A DNA stretch of 41,421 nucleotides, from assembly GCA_018263575.1 (NCBI GenBank), contig JAANWX010000075.1:1-41421 (forward strand), in the 5' to 3' direction. Every line of letters begins with the position of its first letter. The stretch's first letter is position 1. This stretch comes from Chloroflexota bacterium (lineage in GTDB: Bacteria; Chloroflexota; Anaerolineae; Anaerolineales; UBA11858). Of this stretch, positions 1-7,063 are shown in pieces. The position numbers were made by a program, and so were the translations under genes. The notes beneath the pieces were generated by a model. That model was not told the origin of the DNA. It worked only from the letters and a program-made list of their open reading frames with translations, and searched no databases.

Positions 1-13
1 GCTCTTCCGATCT
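1..13. other. Illumina adapter remnant
   Basis: The first 13 bases, GCTCTTCCGATCT, are identical to the 3' end of the standard Illumina TruSeq adapter. The coding frame of the partial gene that follows cannot be trusted across this junction. This is most simply untrimmed adapter at a contig end, not genomic DNA. Confidence 0.9.
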
Positions 14-14
14 G

Positions 15-119
15 GGGAATATGATTGCGCTGGTGGAGGAGGAGAAAGCGGAAATTGCCGCACAGGCTATGCGCAAGGCAGGAGCAGTAGGGGTAATCAG
101 GACGCTTGTGGGGGAATAA
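15..119 (+). CDS. GHMP-family kinase, C-terminal fragment (probably mevalonate pathway kinase)
   Basis: Only the last 34 codons are present, ending at TAA 117-119; the rest is lost at the contig edge. The readable tail begins GNMIALVEEEKAEIAAQA and continues through AGAVGVIRTLVGE. This resembles the end of mevalonate kinase and related GHMP kinases, where a glycine-rich motif 3 is followed by a hydrophobic strand, a helix and a final strand. The isopentenyl phosphate kinase and the prenyltransferase nearby fit an isoprenoid role. The fragment is short, so the exact member (mevalonate kinase, mevalonate-3-kinase, phosphomevalonate kinase or another GHMP enzyme) cannot be told. Confidence 0.5.
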   Translation, partial: GNMIALVEEEKAEIAAQAMRKAGAVGVIRTLVGE

Positions 120-303
120 AACACGGATCGCCGTAGGCGTACGGTGTACGGCCCGCAACTGTGCCGTTGGCAACGCTGATCTAGCAGATTTCCGCGGATC
201 AAAAACGAACCTTGAAATTCTGGCATGTGATGATGGATTTTCAAGGTAAAATGCCCTAACTCATTCAACAACTACAGCGGATGGAGAAAGGAACGGATTA
301 CAA

Positions 304-366
304 GGGGCGTAGGTGACAGTCACTGGCAATCTCCGATTGCTTAAAAGTGACTGTCACCTACGCCCC
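304..366. repeat. Perfect 20-bp inverted repeat (REP-like)
   Basis: Arms 304-323 and 347-366 are perfect reverse complements (GGGGCGTAGGTGACAGTCAC) around a 23-base loop. It lies between the convergent ends of the GHMP fragment and the lipoprotein gene, so it could act as a transcript-end hairpin. There is no T-run on either side, and its core resembles the palindrome at 3996-4022, which favours an interspersed palindromic repeat. Confidence 0.8.
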
Positions 367-385
367 CTCCAACCTAAACTAAACC

Positions 386-1756
386 CTACCCCTCAACCCC
401 AAACACATGGATCACCGACTTATACTCATCCGCCAGGCGTTCGATGATGTAGAGATAGCCGCGCTCCCGGTCGTAGGCTGCCGCGCCGACCAGGTCATAT
501 TTGTAGTTTTCAAGATCGATTTCAGGATCGATAAGATACTCATCCAGGGCCAGGGTGGCGTAAGGTTGAGGTTCCCAGCTCTCCATCTCGCCTCGGGCCA
601 CAGCAGCCAAATCTGCGGGGTCATAAAAGATGATCTGGGCCTGGTAGTCGTCGGCCCAGAAGCCCCGGTCATCGTAAGGCCATTCCGGCACTTCGGGACA
701 AGAATTATCGTCAACGCAATCATAATCCCACACCACACCATTGGCAAAGCCGTACCAGGCCTCCCCCAGAGCTTTGGTGCCCACAAAGATCACCGTCGAT
801 TTATCTCCCGCCGTCAGCCAGGCCCCGCCCCACCAGTGATCAGGGTCTAAATACCCCTCCATGGCCATGGTCTCGTCGCTGACAATGTCGGGGATGCCCT
901 CCACTTGCTCGCCATAGAGCAAAAGCGGCTTCACAGAGGAGAGAGTCGCCTGAGGAGGGGGAGGATTCCCGTCCTCCCAGGGGGCGTAAGCGAAGAGGGC
1001 TGGACCGCGACCGCTCCATAACCCTTCCCGCGCCCGGCCGGTGGCCAGCAACTTCCCCGGAGCGTTGGCCGCCGCCCATGCCGCCGGAATCTCGAAGAGG
1101 TAGTCGTTGGTCACATAATTGGTATAGCCATCGAAAACCCACGTTCCGGCCGGCTGCGGGTTCGATAAATCCAGTTCGCTCCATCCATGAGAAGGCTCGA
1201 AAGCCTGGATGTGCTGTCCCCATGCGAAGTGCAGTTTCCCCGTGGACTGATCGCCCTGGGGAGGCAGGTATTCCAATCCCAAGCGGGGGAGGGCTAGCTC
1301 CTCGGTGATGGCCCCACCGGTGATGTCGGCAAAAGGCTGCAAGGTGGCGGCTGTGTTGAGGTCATCCAAGTTTTTAGAGTCGACCGGAACGGGGATGCTG
1401 ATCTCCGAAACCTGAAGCTGCTGGTCGTGTCCCACGCCGTAGAGTGAGCCAGGAAAGCCGTCATCGGGGCCGCCAGGGTTACCAACGGGGTAATACGTCA
1501 GTCCGTGGCCGCTGTAGTCCCAGTTGGCGCCGCCCGACGGGCCGGGCAAGCGGAACGCGCCCAAGTATATAAAATCGTCTGGGTAGATAACCTCGCTTGA
1601 GAGTGGAGTTGCGGGCATGGGGCTGGTCGGCGCGGATTTTGTGTTTTCCGCTGGGGTAGGTTCTGACGCCCCGAGTTCCATGTCTCCAGGCAAATTACAA
1701 GCTAAAATAGCCGTCAAAACCAACAAGATAGGCCAAAATAATCTCCGCCGGCGCAT
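386..1756 (-). CDS. Secreted lipoprotein of unknown function
   Basis: Predicted 456-residue exported lipoprotein. The chosen start is the ATG at 1756 because AGGAGGTG sits four bases upstream. It gives a textbook signal peptide: a charged MRRRRLF stretch, a hydrophobic core, and the lipobox LTAILAC ending in the cysteine to be lipidated. A low-complexity Pro/Ser/Thr/Glu linker follows. The mature part is rich in Trp, Tyr, Gly and Pro with recurring strand-turn patterns such as FIYLGAFRLPGP and LYGVGHDQQ. This suggests an all-beta, perhaps propeller-like, fold, but I do not recognise a named family. It is transcribed convergently with the upstream kinase fragment and divergently from the prenyltransferase gene. 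Confidence 0.8.
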   Translation of the reverse strand: MRRRRLFWPILLVLTAILACNLPGDMELGASEPTPAENTKSAPTSPMPATPLSSEVIYPDDFIYLGAFRLPGPSGGANWDYSGHGLTYYPVGNPGGPDDGFPGSLYGVGHDQQLQVSEISIPVPVDSKNLDDLNTAATLQPFADITGGAITEELALPRLGLEYLPPQGDQSTGKLHFAWGQHIQAFEPSHGWSELDLSNPQPAGTWVFDGYTNYVTNDYLFEIPAAWAAANAPGKLLATGRAREGLWSGRGPALFAYAPWEDGNPPPPQATLSSVKPLLLYGEQVEGIPDIVSDETMAMEGYLDPDHWWGGAWLTAGDKSTVIFVGTKALGEAWYGFANGVVWDYDCVDDNSCPEVPEWPYDDRGFWADDYQAQIIFYDPADLAAVARGEMESWEPQPYATLALDEYLIDPEIDLENYKYDLVGAAAYDRERGYLYIIERLADEYKSVIHVFGVEG

Positions 1757-1865
1757 AAGACACCTCCTAAGGATTTGACCGAAAAGCAAGGTTATTTCAT
1801 CGCTTTGAGTATAGCGCACTCCGCGATATGCGTCCAGGAGTTAGATAAAAGGGATGCTCTTAAAT

Positions 1866-1894
1866 TTGCTATATCAGCCACAATATGATATAAA
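1866..1894 (+). promoter_or_regulatory. Sigma-70-type promoter for the UbiA-family gene
   Basis: TTGCTA (1866-1871), a 17-base spacer, and TATAAA (1889-1894). Transcription would start near 1901, giving a ~118-base leader that contains the first copy of the 31-bp repeat. Confidence 0.55.
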
Positions 1895-1918
1895 GTAGCC
1901 CGTAATTCGTACTGGTAC

Positions 1919-1949
1919 GTCAAGCATGGAATGATGCGTTCGTAGTGAA
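1919..1949 (+). repeat. 31-bp direct repeat, copy 1 (upstream of UbiA-family gene)
   Basis: Matches 3024-3054 at 30 of 31 positions (one G/A difference). The shared core is ATGGAATGATGCGTTCGTAG. This copy falls in the predicted 5' leader of the prenyltransferase gene; the partner begins six bases after its stop codon. Confidence 0.85.
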
Positions 1950-2018
1950 GCAAATACGCATCTGGCAGCTAACAAACAGTCAATTTCTAATCCATTGTAT
2001 TTAAGAGGAGTAAAAAAG

Positions 2019-3017
2019 ATGAATTTCTCAATGTGGCGCAAAGCTTTAGAGGTGATCCCGCGTATCAGCAAAGAAGAATGGGATGAGCTCGATATTATCT
2101 CCAAGTGGCTCATCGCCACCCGCGCGGCGGTACTGGTGATGACCTTTCTTTCGGCAGCCTTTGCCGGGATCTTCGCCTATCGTGCCGGCCATTTTGATTT
2201 AGGGAAATGGGCGCTTGTCACTATGGGGTTGTTATTAGCCCACGCTACCAACAACCTACTCAATGACTACACCGATTACGTCAAAGGCGTTGATACCGAT
2301 AATTATTACCGCGCCCAATATGGCCCTCAACCATTAGTACACGGCTTATTGAGCAAAAAAGAATTACTCACCTACGCCGCCGTGACCGGTCTACTGGCAG
2401 CCTCCTGCGGGTTGAGCCTGGTCTTTTTACGCGGGGGGATGACGCTTCTCCTGATGGGAGCGGGAGCCTTCTTTGTCCTTTTATACACTTGGCCGCTGAA
2501 GTACATAGCTTTAGGGGAGCTTGCGGTATTGATAGTTTGGGGCCCATTAATGATCGGCGGAGGATATTACGTCATCGCCGGAGAGTGGGACTGGAACGTG
2601 ATCATCGCCAGCCTGCCCTACGCGCTGGGAGTTACCAGCGTGATCTTTGGAAAGCATATTGATAAATTCCACGTGGATAAAGCTAAAAATATCCACACCT
2701 TGCCGGTGGTTCTAGGCGAAAAACTTTCCCGCTACTCGGTGGTGGGGATGTTCATCCTCCAATACCTGTTCACCATTTATCTAACAATAAGCGGATTCTT
2801 TACCCCGGTGATGCCGGTCATTTTCCTGGCCTTGCCGGTTCTCGTCCAAATTTGGCCGATGTTCAAAACTCCCAAACCGGATGAAAAACCCGCCGATTTC
2901 CCCGATGTGTGGCCTAATTATTTCGTCGCAGGGGCTTTTCATCATAACCGCCGCTTTGGGGTCTGGTTCCTCTTAGGCGTTGTAGCCGATGTGATCCTTA
3001 AGCTTTTTGTGCTCTAG
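2019..3017 (+). CDS. UbiA-family polyprenyltransferase
   Basis: 332-residue integral membrane prenyltransferase with about eight hydrophobic segments. UbiA enzymes transfer a polyprenyl chain from its diphosphate to an aromatic or other acceptor at the membrane. The first Asp-rich motif is visible in NNLLNDYTDYVKGVD and the second in KHIDKFHVDKAKN; both bind Mg-diphosphate in the family. I chose ATG 2019 because GAGGAG lies just upstream. The pattern resembles MenA-type enzymes, but the acceptor cannot be read from the sequence. The gene is alone on its strand, has its own promoter, and is bracketed by 31-bp direct repeats. A role in quinone or lipid prenylation is plausible given the isoprenoid kinases nearby. 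Confidence 0.85.
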   Translation: MNFSMWRKALEVIPRISKEEWDELDIISKWLIATRAAVLVMTFLSAAFAGIFAYRAGHFDLGKWALVTMGLLLAHATNNLLNDYTDYVKGVDTDNYYRAQYGPQPLVHGLLSKKELLTYAAVTGLLAASCGLSLVFLRGGMTLLLMGAGAFFVLLYTWPLKYIALGELAVLIVWGPLMIGGGYYVIAGEWDWNVIIASLPYALGVTSVIFGKHIDKFHVDKAKNIHTLPVVLGEKLSRYSVVGMFILQYLFTIYLTISGFFTPVMPVIFLALPVLVQIWPMFKTPKPDEKPADFPDVWPNYFVAGAFHHNRRFGVWFLLGVVADVILKLFVL

Positions 3018-3023
3018 AAGTCT

Positions 3024-3054
3024 GTCAAACATGGAATGATGCGTTCGTAGTGAA
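3024..3054 (+). repeat. 31-bp direct repeat, copy 2 (downstream of UbiA-family gene)
   Basis: Second copy of the 1919-1949 repeat (30/31 identical), starting six bases after the prenyltransferase stop. The gene and its leader therefore sit between two near-identical direct repeats about 1.1 kb apart. Confidence 0.85.
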
Positions 3055-3144
3055 ATTCGCCTGCGAGGACGCAGGCTTGAGCAGAAATAGAATTGAAATC
3101 TCGGAGGCCTCGAAGCAGCGAAATGTTTGCACAAAAAACAAGAA

Positions 3145-3206
3145 AATTGTAAATGAAGGCATCGCCTTGCGCCTTGTCTGAGATGCGGTTCTTCTCATTT
3201 ACAATT
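3145..3206. repeat. 12-bp inverted repeat between convergent genes
   Basis: AATTGTAAATGA (3145-3156) and TCATTTACAATT (3195-3206) are exact reverse complements. The element lies between the stops of the convergent UbiA-family and B12-activation genes and may help terminate either transcript. No long T-run follows. A smaller hairpin, CCTGCG/CGCAGG, lies at 3059-3074. Confidence 0.5.
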
Positions 3207-3252
3207 TACCAATGATAATTTACCATTGCGGTTTATCCGTGTTAGGTAACTG

Positions 3253-3933
3253 CTATGAAAATCGTTGAGCGTATTCCTCCGCGTCATACAGTGCTTGGCG
3301 GTTGGGGCAATTTGCCCTGGCACACAACTGGCAACTCGCAAAACTGCTCTCAGACGGGTAACGGATCCCCGAAATTGTTTTGGCAGGGTGCATGAGCAGG
3401 CTGTCCAAGAGGCGCACCCCAATGGCCTTCTCCGTATCACCCAGGAGCGCGAACACTCCCCGCTGTTCCCCAAGCGGCCAATCTTCCAAGGAACCGGGAT
3501 TCATGGTCGATGTTTGCCCCAACCCATACTGCTTCTGGAGATGAGTTATCAAATAATCTCGCGCCACGTCCAAAGCCATCCCGTTGACCGCGTCAGCGTA
3601 GTATTCCTCTAAGTCGTCCTCTTGGGATTTTTTCCATGCGTTCAACTCTTGACCACACGTAGCGACATAGAAAAACACGCGGTGAACGTCTTCCAGGTTC
3701 TGACGCAAAATACGGCTCTGGAACTTTTTCCCCTCGATCTCCACGTAATCTTCTCCTTTTTCATCCACAAAGGCAAGTCTATATATGGCCTTTGGTTTGG
3801 CAATTCCACGCCCTTCTTCTAGAAATTCCTCGAGGGCATCGGCGCTTCTTCTCCCTAGCTTGGTGTCTAGCACCTGCTGAATGGCTTCCGGGGTGGGTTG
3901 AAAAGGGATATTGTCTAAAATAACAGGTTTCAT
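3253..3933 (-). CDS. Stand-alone vitamin B12-dependent methionine synthase activation domain protein
   Basis: 226 residues, the size of a single MetH activation domain without the rest of methionine synthase. These domains bind S-adenosylmethionine for reductive methylation of an inactive cob(II)alamin. Family signatures are visible: TMNPGSLEDWPL (MxPGS..xW), a GVFALLG segment, IGVRLLDSLLMHPAKTISG, and a C-terminal Cys cluster at about C201, C204 and C209 (CQLCARANC). The Cys cluster is typical of the stand-alone versions found in anaerobes with corrinoid proteins. Start ATG 3933 is preceded by GAGGATC. No corrinoid protein or methyltransferase gene is in this window, so its partner is unknown. 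Confidence 0.8.
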   Translation of the reverse strand: MKPVILDNIPFQPTPEAIQQVLDTKLGRRSADALEEFLEEGRGIAKPKAIYRLAFVDEKGEDYVEIEGKKFQSRILRQNLEDVHRVFFYVATCGQELNAWKKSQEDDLEEYYADAVNGMALDVARDYLITHLQKQYGLGQTSTMNPGSLEDWPLGEQRGVFALLGDTEKAIGVRLLDSLLMHPAKTISGIRYPSESSFASCQLCARANCPNRQALYDAEEYAQRFS

Positions 3934-3995
3934 GGGATCCTCGTGAATTAAGTTTATGAAGTGGCTGTTATTTTAACATAGAATAAGGGTATTGG

Positions 3996-4022
3996 GGGAG
4001 GTGCCAGTGACTGGCACCTCCC
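3996..4022. repeat. 27-bp near-perfect palindrome (REP-like)
   Basis: Thirteen-base arms (GGGAGGTGCCAGT and its complement) around a single central base. The core resembles the 20-bp inverted repeat at 304-366. It lies between the divergent B12-activation and IPK genes, just upstream of the IPK promoter. Confidence 0.8.
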
Positions 4023-4029
4023 ATTCTGT

Positions 4030-4058
4030 TTGACCATGACATCAATGTTGATTACAAT
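4030..4058 (+). promoter_or_regulatory. Consensus promoter placing the IPK start at the transcript 5' end
   Basis: TTGACC (4030-4035), an exact 17-base spacer, and TACAAT (4053-4058). Only six bases separate the -10 box from the ATG at 4065. A normal start site 6-8 bases downstream would make the mRNA leaderless, and there is no ribosome binding site to contradict this. Confidence 0.75.
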
Positions 4059-4064
4059 GTAGTC

Positions 4065-4871
4065 ATGACAAAAAATGAAAACCTCCAATTCCTAAAACTT
4101 GGCGGCTCGTTGATCACTGACAAGCATCAGCCGCGCATGCCACGGCGGGAGGTGATCGCTCGCCTGGCGGAGGAAGTGGCCGCTGCGCGGGAGAATGATC
4201 CCGGACTGCGCCTGGTGCTGGGGCATGGATCGGGGTCTTTTGGGCACGTTCCGGCGGAGAGATACGGGACACGGGCCGGGGTGCGGACGTCCCGGCAATG
4301 GCGGGGATTCGCCGAGGTGTGGCGCGACGCTTCCGCCCTGAATCGGATCGTGGTCGAGGCCCTGCACGCGGCCGGGGTCCCGGCCCTCACCTTCCCCCCC
4401 TCGGGAGCGGCCACCACGCGGCGGGGAAAGGTCACAACCTGGAACACGCTCCCGCTGCTTGCCGCGCTCGAAAGAGGACTTCTCCCCGTAGTGTATGGCG
4501 ATGTGGTTTTTGACGAAGAATGGGGGGGGACTATTCTATCTACCGAAAATGTGTTTGCTTATTTGGCCCAGGAGCTGCATCCACAGCGGGTTCTCTTGGC
4601 GGGGATAGACGAGGGTGTGTGGGCCGATTATCCCGCGTGCGAGCGGTTACTTCCCAAAATTGCTCCCGCCGACTTTTCACAAATAAGGCGGGGAATAGAA
4701 GGCTCAGCGGCCACCGATGTCACAGGGGGGATGGCGAGCAAAGTCGAGGAGATGTTGGCCCTCGTTGGGGACGTCCCGGGATTGGAGGTGTGCATTTTTT
4801 CTGGAGGAAAGCCCGCCAATGTGCAACGAGTTCTGGGAGGGGAATGCCTGGGGACGCGAATTGGGTTATAA
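4065..4871 (+). CDS. Isopentenyl phosphate kinase
   Basis: 268-residue amino-acid-kinase-fold enzyme that phosphorylates isopentenyl phosphate to isopentenyl diphosphate, the last step of the archaeal-type mevalonate route. The N-terminal FLKLGGSLITDK loop binds ATP. LVLGHGSGSFGH carries the diagnostic substrate-binding His at position 61, which separates IPK from other members of the fold. DVTGGMASKVEE and GTRI near the end complete the pattern. The gene has its own consensus promoter and appears leaderless. The GHMP kinase fragment at the contig start would be the expected partner in such a pathway. A longer unrelated function is unlikely given the His61 motif. Confidence 0.9.
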   Translation: MTKNENLQFLKLGGSLITDKHQPRMPRREVIARLAEEVAAARENDPGLRLVLGHGSGSFGHVPAERYGTRAGVRTSRQWRGFAEVWRDASALNRIVVEALHAAGVPALTFPPSGAATTRRGKVTTWNTLPLLAALERGLLPVVYGDVVFDEEWGGTILSTENVFAYLAQELHPQRVLLAGIDEGVWADYPACERLLPKIAPADFSQIRRGIEGSAATDVTGGMASKVEEMLALVGDVPGLEVCIFSGGKPANVQRVLGGECLGTRIGL

Positions 4872-5059
4872 TGAGGTTTTCCCTCATCCTAACCTTTGCC
4901 AAGGCACGCAAAGCGTCCCAGAGGGAGAAGGGACTGTCCCCTCTCCCTTACCCTCTGGGTATTTGATATTTGGTATTAGATATTTGGTGACCCGTGCTAG
5001 GAATCAGGGAGTTGACATTCATCCGTCCCTGAATTAGACTTATGTTGCTCAGACCACTC
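4872..5059. other. Intergenic region with CCCTCTCCC-type hairpin and AT-rich phrase repeats
   Basis: No gene is seen. CCCAGAGGG (4917-4925) pairs with CCCTCTGGG (4951-4959), with additional complementary CCCTCTCCC-like sequence inside. It is related to the palindrome inside the RNase P RNA at 26650-26700. Around 4958-4990 a degenerate GATATTTGGTATTAGATATTTGG phrase occurs that recurs on the other strand near 37786. Confidence 0.5.
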
Positions 5060-5307
5060 CTTGAGACCAGGTGCAATGCACGCAAAAACGCCGTGCAACG
5101 CACCTTCGACCAGTTGACCAGCTTGAGACCAGGTGCAGCGCACGCAAAAACGCCGTGCAACGCACCTTCGACCAGTTGACCAGCTTGAGACCAGGTGCAG
5201 CGCACGCAAAAGCAGCGTGCAACGCACCTTCGACCAGTTGACCAGCTTGAGACCAGGTGCAGCGCACGCAAAAACGCCGTGCAACGCACCTTCGACCACT
5301 TAGACCA
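5060..5307 (+). repeat. Tandem array, four units of 62 bp
   Basis: Units start at 5060, 5122, 5184 and 5246 with an exact 62-bp period and only a few substitutions. The last unit degrades at its 3' end into GACCACT repeats that run straight into the dGTPase start codon. Each unit holds an imperfect hairpin, AGGTGCAGCGCACG / CGTGCAACGCACCT around CAAAAACGC, plus two GACCAG boxes. The array is not coding on the plus strand. Confidence 0.95.
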
Positions 5308-5318
5308 CTCCGACCACT

Positions 5319-6470
5319 ATGCTATTTCCCCGCCAAAAACTCGAAGAACACGAAGATGCTTGTTTAGCCCCTTACGCGATTCGCAGCCGGGATTCAAAAG
5401 GCCGCCAACACCCGGAAGAGAGGCCCAAGTATCGAACAGCCTTCCAACGCGACCGGGACCGAATTCTGCACACAACCGCTTTCCGCAGATTAGAGTATAA
5501 GACTCAGGTCTTCATCAACTCGGAGGGGGATTATTATCGCACGCGCCTGACGCATACCCTGGAGGTGGCCCAAATTGGGCGCACGATAGCCCGCGCATTG
5601 GGTGCTAACGAAGACCTCATCGAAGCCATTTGTCTGGCTCACGATCTGGGCCATGCCCCCTTTGGCCATTCTGGGGAAACTGCTTTGAACTGTCTTATGA
5701 AAGAGCATGGCGGGTTCGACCATAATAAGCAAACTCTACGAATTGTGACCAAGCTGGAAAACCGCTATCCAGATTTTCCAGGTCTGAATCTCACCTGGGA
5801 AACACGGGAAGGGATCGTCAAGCACGAGACTGAGTATGACGTTTCCGACGCTTCTGATTATGACGCTGAACTAAGAGGTCACCTGGAAGCGCAAATTGCT
5901 AACGCGGCCGATGAATTGGCTTACTCCGCTCATGACTTGGATGATGGACTTCGGTCAGGGATGATCACGGCTTCTATGTTGGAAAGCATTACCTTGTGGC
6001 AAATTTTAGTCGAGAGTGTGGGATGGGATAACGGCCCTCTGGATGAGCTTACCCGACACCGCTTGATTAGGCGCATGATTGGCATAGAGGTCGAAGACCT
6101 GCTGCAAGCCACGAATCAGAATCTCCGCAAAAGCGGCGTGGGTTCTGTGGAAGAACTCCAAAAACTTCCCTACAACGTTATTGACTGGAGTGAAGACATG
6201 CGCCACCATAATCGTCAATTAAAGGACTTCTTGTATACGAATTTATACCAACACCACAGAGTGATTCGTATGCAAACGAAGGCCGAGAGGATTATCAATG
6301 ATTTATTCCATGCCTATCAGGATGAGCCGGGCATGCTGCCAAAGCATATTCAAGCCTGGATTGATGACAGAGGCTTAGCATGTTCGATTTGTGATTATAT
6401 TGCAGGCATGACGGACAGGTACGCCATCCAGGAGCATGAAAAACTATTTGACCCGGCGACAAGGCCGTAG
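5319..6470 (+). CDS. dgt: Deoxyguanosinetriphosphate triphosphohydrolase-like protein (dGTPase family)
   Basis: 383-residue HD-domain nucleotidase that hydrolyses dNTPs to the nucleoside and triphosphate, probably with dNTP-regulated activity. The family opening APYAIRSRDSKGR is followed by FQRDRDRILHTTAFRRLEYKTQV. The HD metal ligands are visible in RLTHTLEVAQI and CLAHDLGHAPFGHSGE, with a later Asp in the AYSAHDLDDGL segment. ATG 5319 is chosen because it gives the usual family N-terminus, but no Shine-Dalgarno sequence precedes it: the 62-bp array ends about a dozen bases upstream. greA follows within 40 bases and is probably cotranscribed. Confidence 0.92.
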   Translation: MLFPRQKLEEHEDACLAPYAIRSRDSKGRQHPEERPKYRTAFQRDRDRILHTTAFRRLEYKTQVFINSEGDYYRTRLTHTLEVAQIGRTIARALGANEDLIEAICLAHDLGHAPFGHSGETALNCLMKEHGGFDHNKQTLRIVTKLENRYPDFPGLNLTWETREGIVKHETEYDVSDASDYDAELRGHLEAQIANAADELAYSAHDLDDGLRSGMITASMLESITLWQILVESVGWDNGPLDELTRHRLIRRMIGIEVEDLLQATNQNLRKSGVGSVEELQKLPYNVIDWSEDMRHHNRQLKDFLYTNLYQHHRVIRMQTKAERIINDLFHAYQDEPGMLPKHIQAWIDDRGLACSICDYIAGMTDRYAIQEHEKLFDPATRP

Positions 6471-6506
6471 GTAGCGTGATGAGTGATGAGTAAGGATACG
6501 AAAATT

Positions 6507-6980
6507 ATGCAGGATAATGAAAAGATTTACCTAACAGCAGAAGGAAAGGAAGAATTAGAAAAGGAGCTGAAAAAGCTTCGAGGCCCCGAACGGGAAAAGC
6601 TATCCAAGCGGTTACGATCGGCGATTGAAATGGGCGATCTCTCTGAAAACGCGGATTATAAGGCCGCCAAAGAGTACCAAGGCTTTCTGGAAGGGCGCAT
6701 TAAAGACATAGAATACACCCTTCGCAATGCCACTATCATTGAAGAAAATGAAAATGGCCACGAGGTCGTTGTGGTGGGAGCAACGATCACCGTTCAAGAA
6801 GATGGGTATCCCCCAGAAACCTATCAGATGGTAGGTAGCACAGAGGCTGATCCCATAGCCGGAAAAATTTCCCACTTCTCTCCTATGGGCAAAGCCTTGC
6901 TAGGGAAAAAGGCCGGAGAGCGAGTGGTTACGGATACTCCTAATGGAAAATTAGAATTCAAGATCTTAGAAGTAAACTGA
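6507..6980 (+). CDS. greA: Transcription elongation factor GreA
   Basis: 157 residues, the normal GreA length. GreA enters the secondary channel of stalled RNA polymerase and stimulates cleavage of backtracked transcripts. The N-terminal coiled coil reads YLTAEGKEELEKELKKLRG and carries the acidic tip GDLSENADYKAA (the conserved DLSENAEY motif). The C-terminal FKBP-like part contains SPMGKALLGKKAGE. I chose ATG 6507, preceded by AAGGAT, rather than the upstream GTG 6483 or ATG 6486, which would place codons within a GTGATGAG repeat. It follows dgt closely and ends at a strong bidirectional terminator. Confidence 0.93.
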   Translation: MQDNEKIYLTAEGKEELEKELKKLRGPEREKLSKRLRSAIEMGDLSENADYKAAKEYQGFLEGRIKDIEYTLRNATIIEENENGHEVVVVGATITVQEDGYPPETYQMVGSTEADPIAGKISHFSPMGKALLGKKAGERVVTDTPNGKLEFKILEVN

Positions 6981-7010
6981 GAATATATCTGAGCAATTCA
7001 CCTAAAAAAA

Positions 7011-7045
7011 CCAAAAAAGCCCTATCCAGGATAGGGCTTTTTTGG
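7011..7045. terminator. Bidirectional intrinsic terminator after greA
   Basis: A 17-bp perfect palindrome, CCAAAAAAGCCCTATCC and its complement, with a central A. It has an A-run on one side and a T-run on the other, so it can terminate greA (+) and the convergent membrane protein gene (-). Confidence 0.92.
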
Positions 7046-7063
7046 TAGTAAACGTCGCGTTGA

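Noticed and set aside
4948-5299. Three overlapping open frames on the minus strand across the 62-bp array
   Set aside because: All three frames are open because of the repeat composition; the encoded peptides are the same phrase read in different frames. No ribosome binding site is present.
5060-5307. CRISPR array
   Set aside because: Units are 62 bp with no unique spacers; the whole unit is repeated, and no cas genes are nearby.
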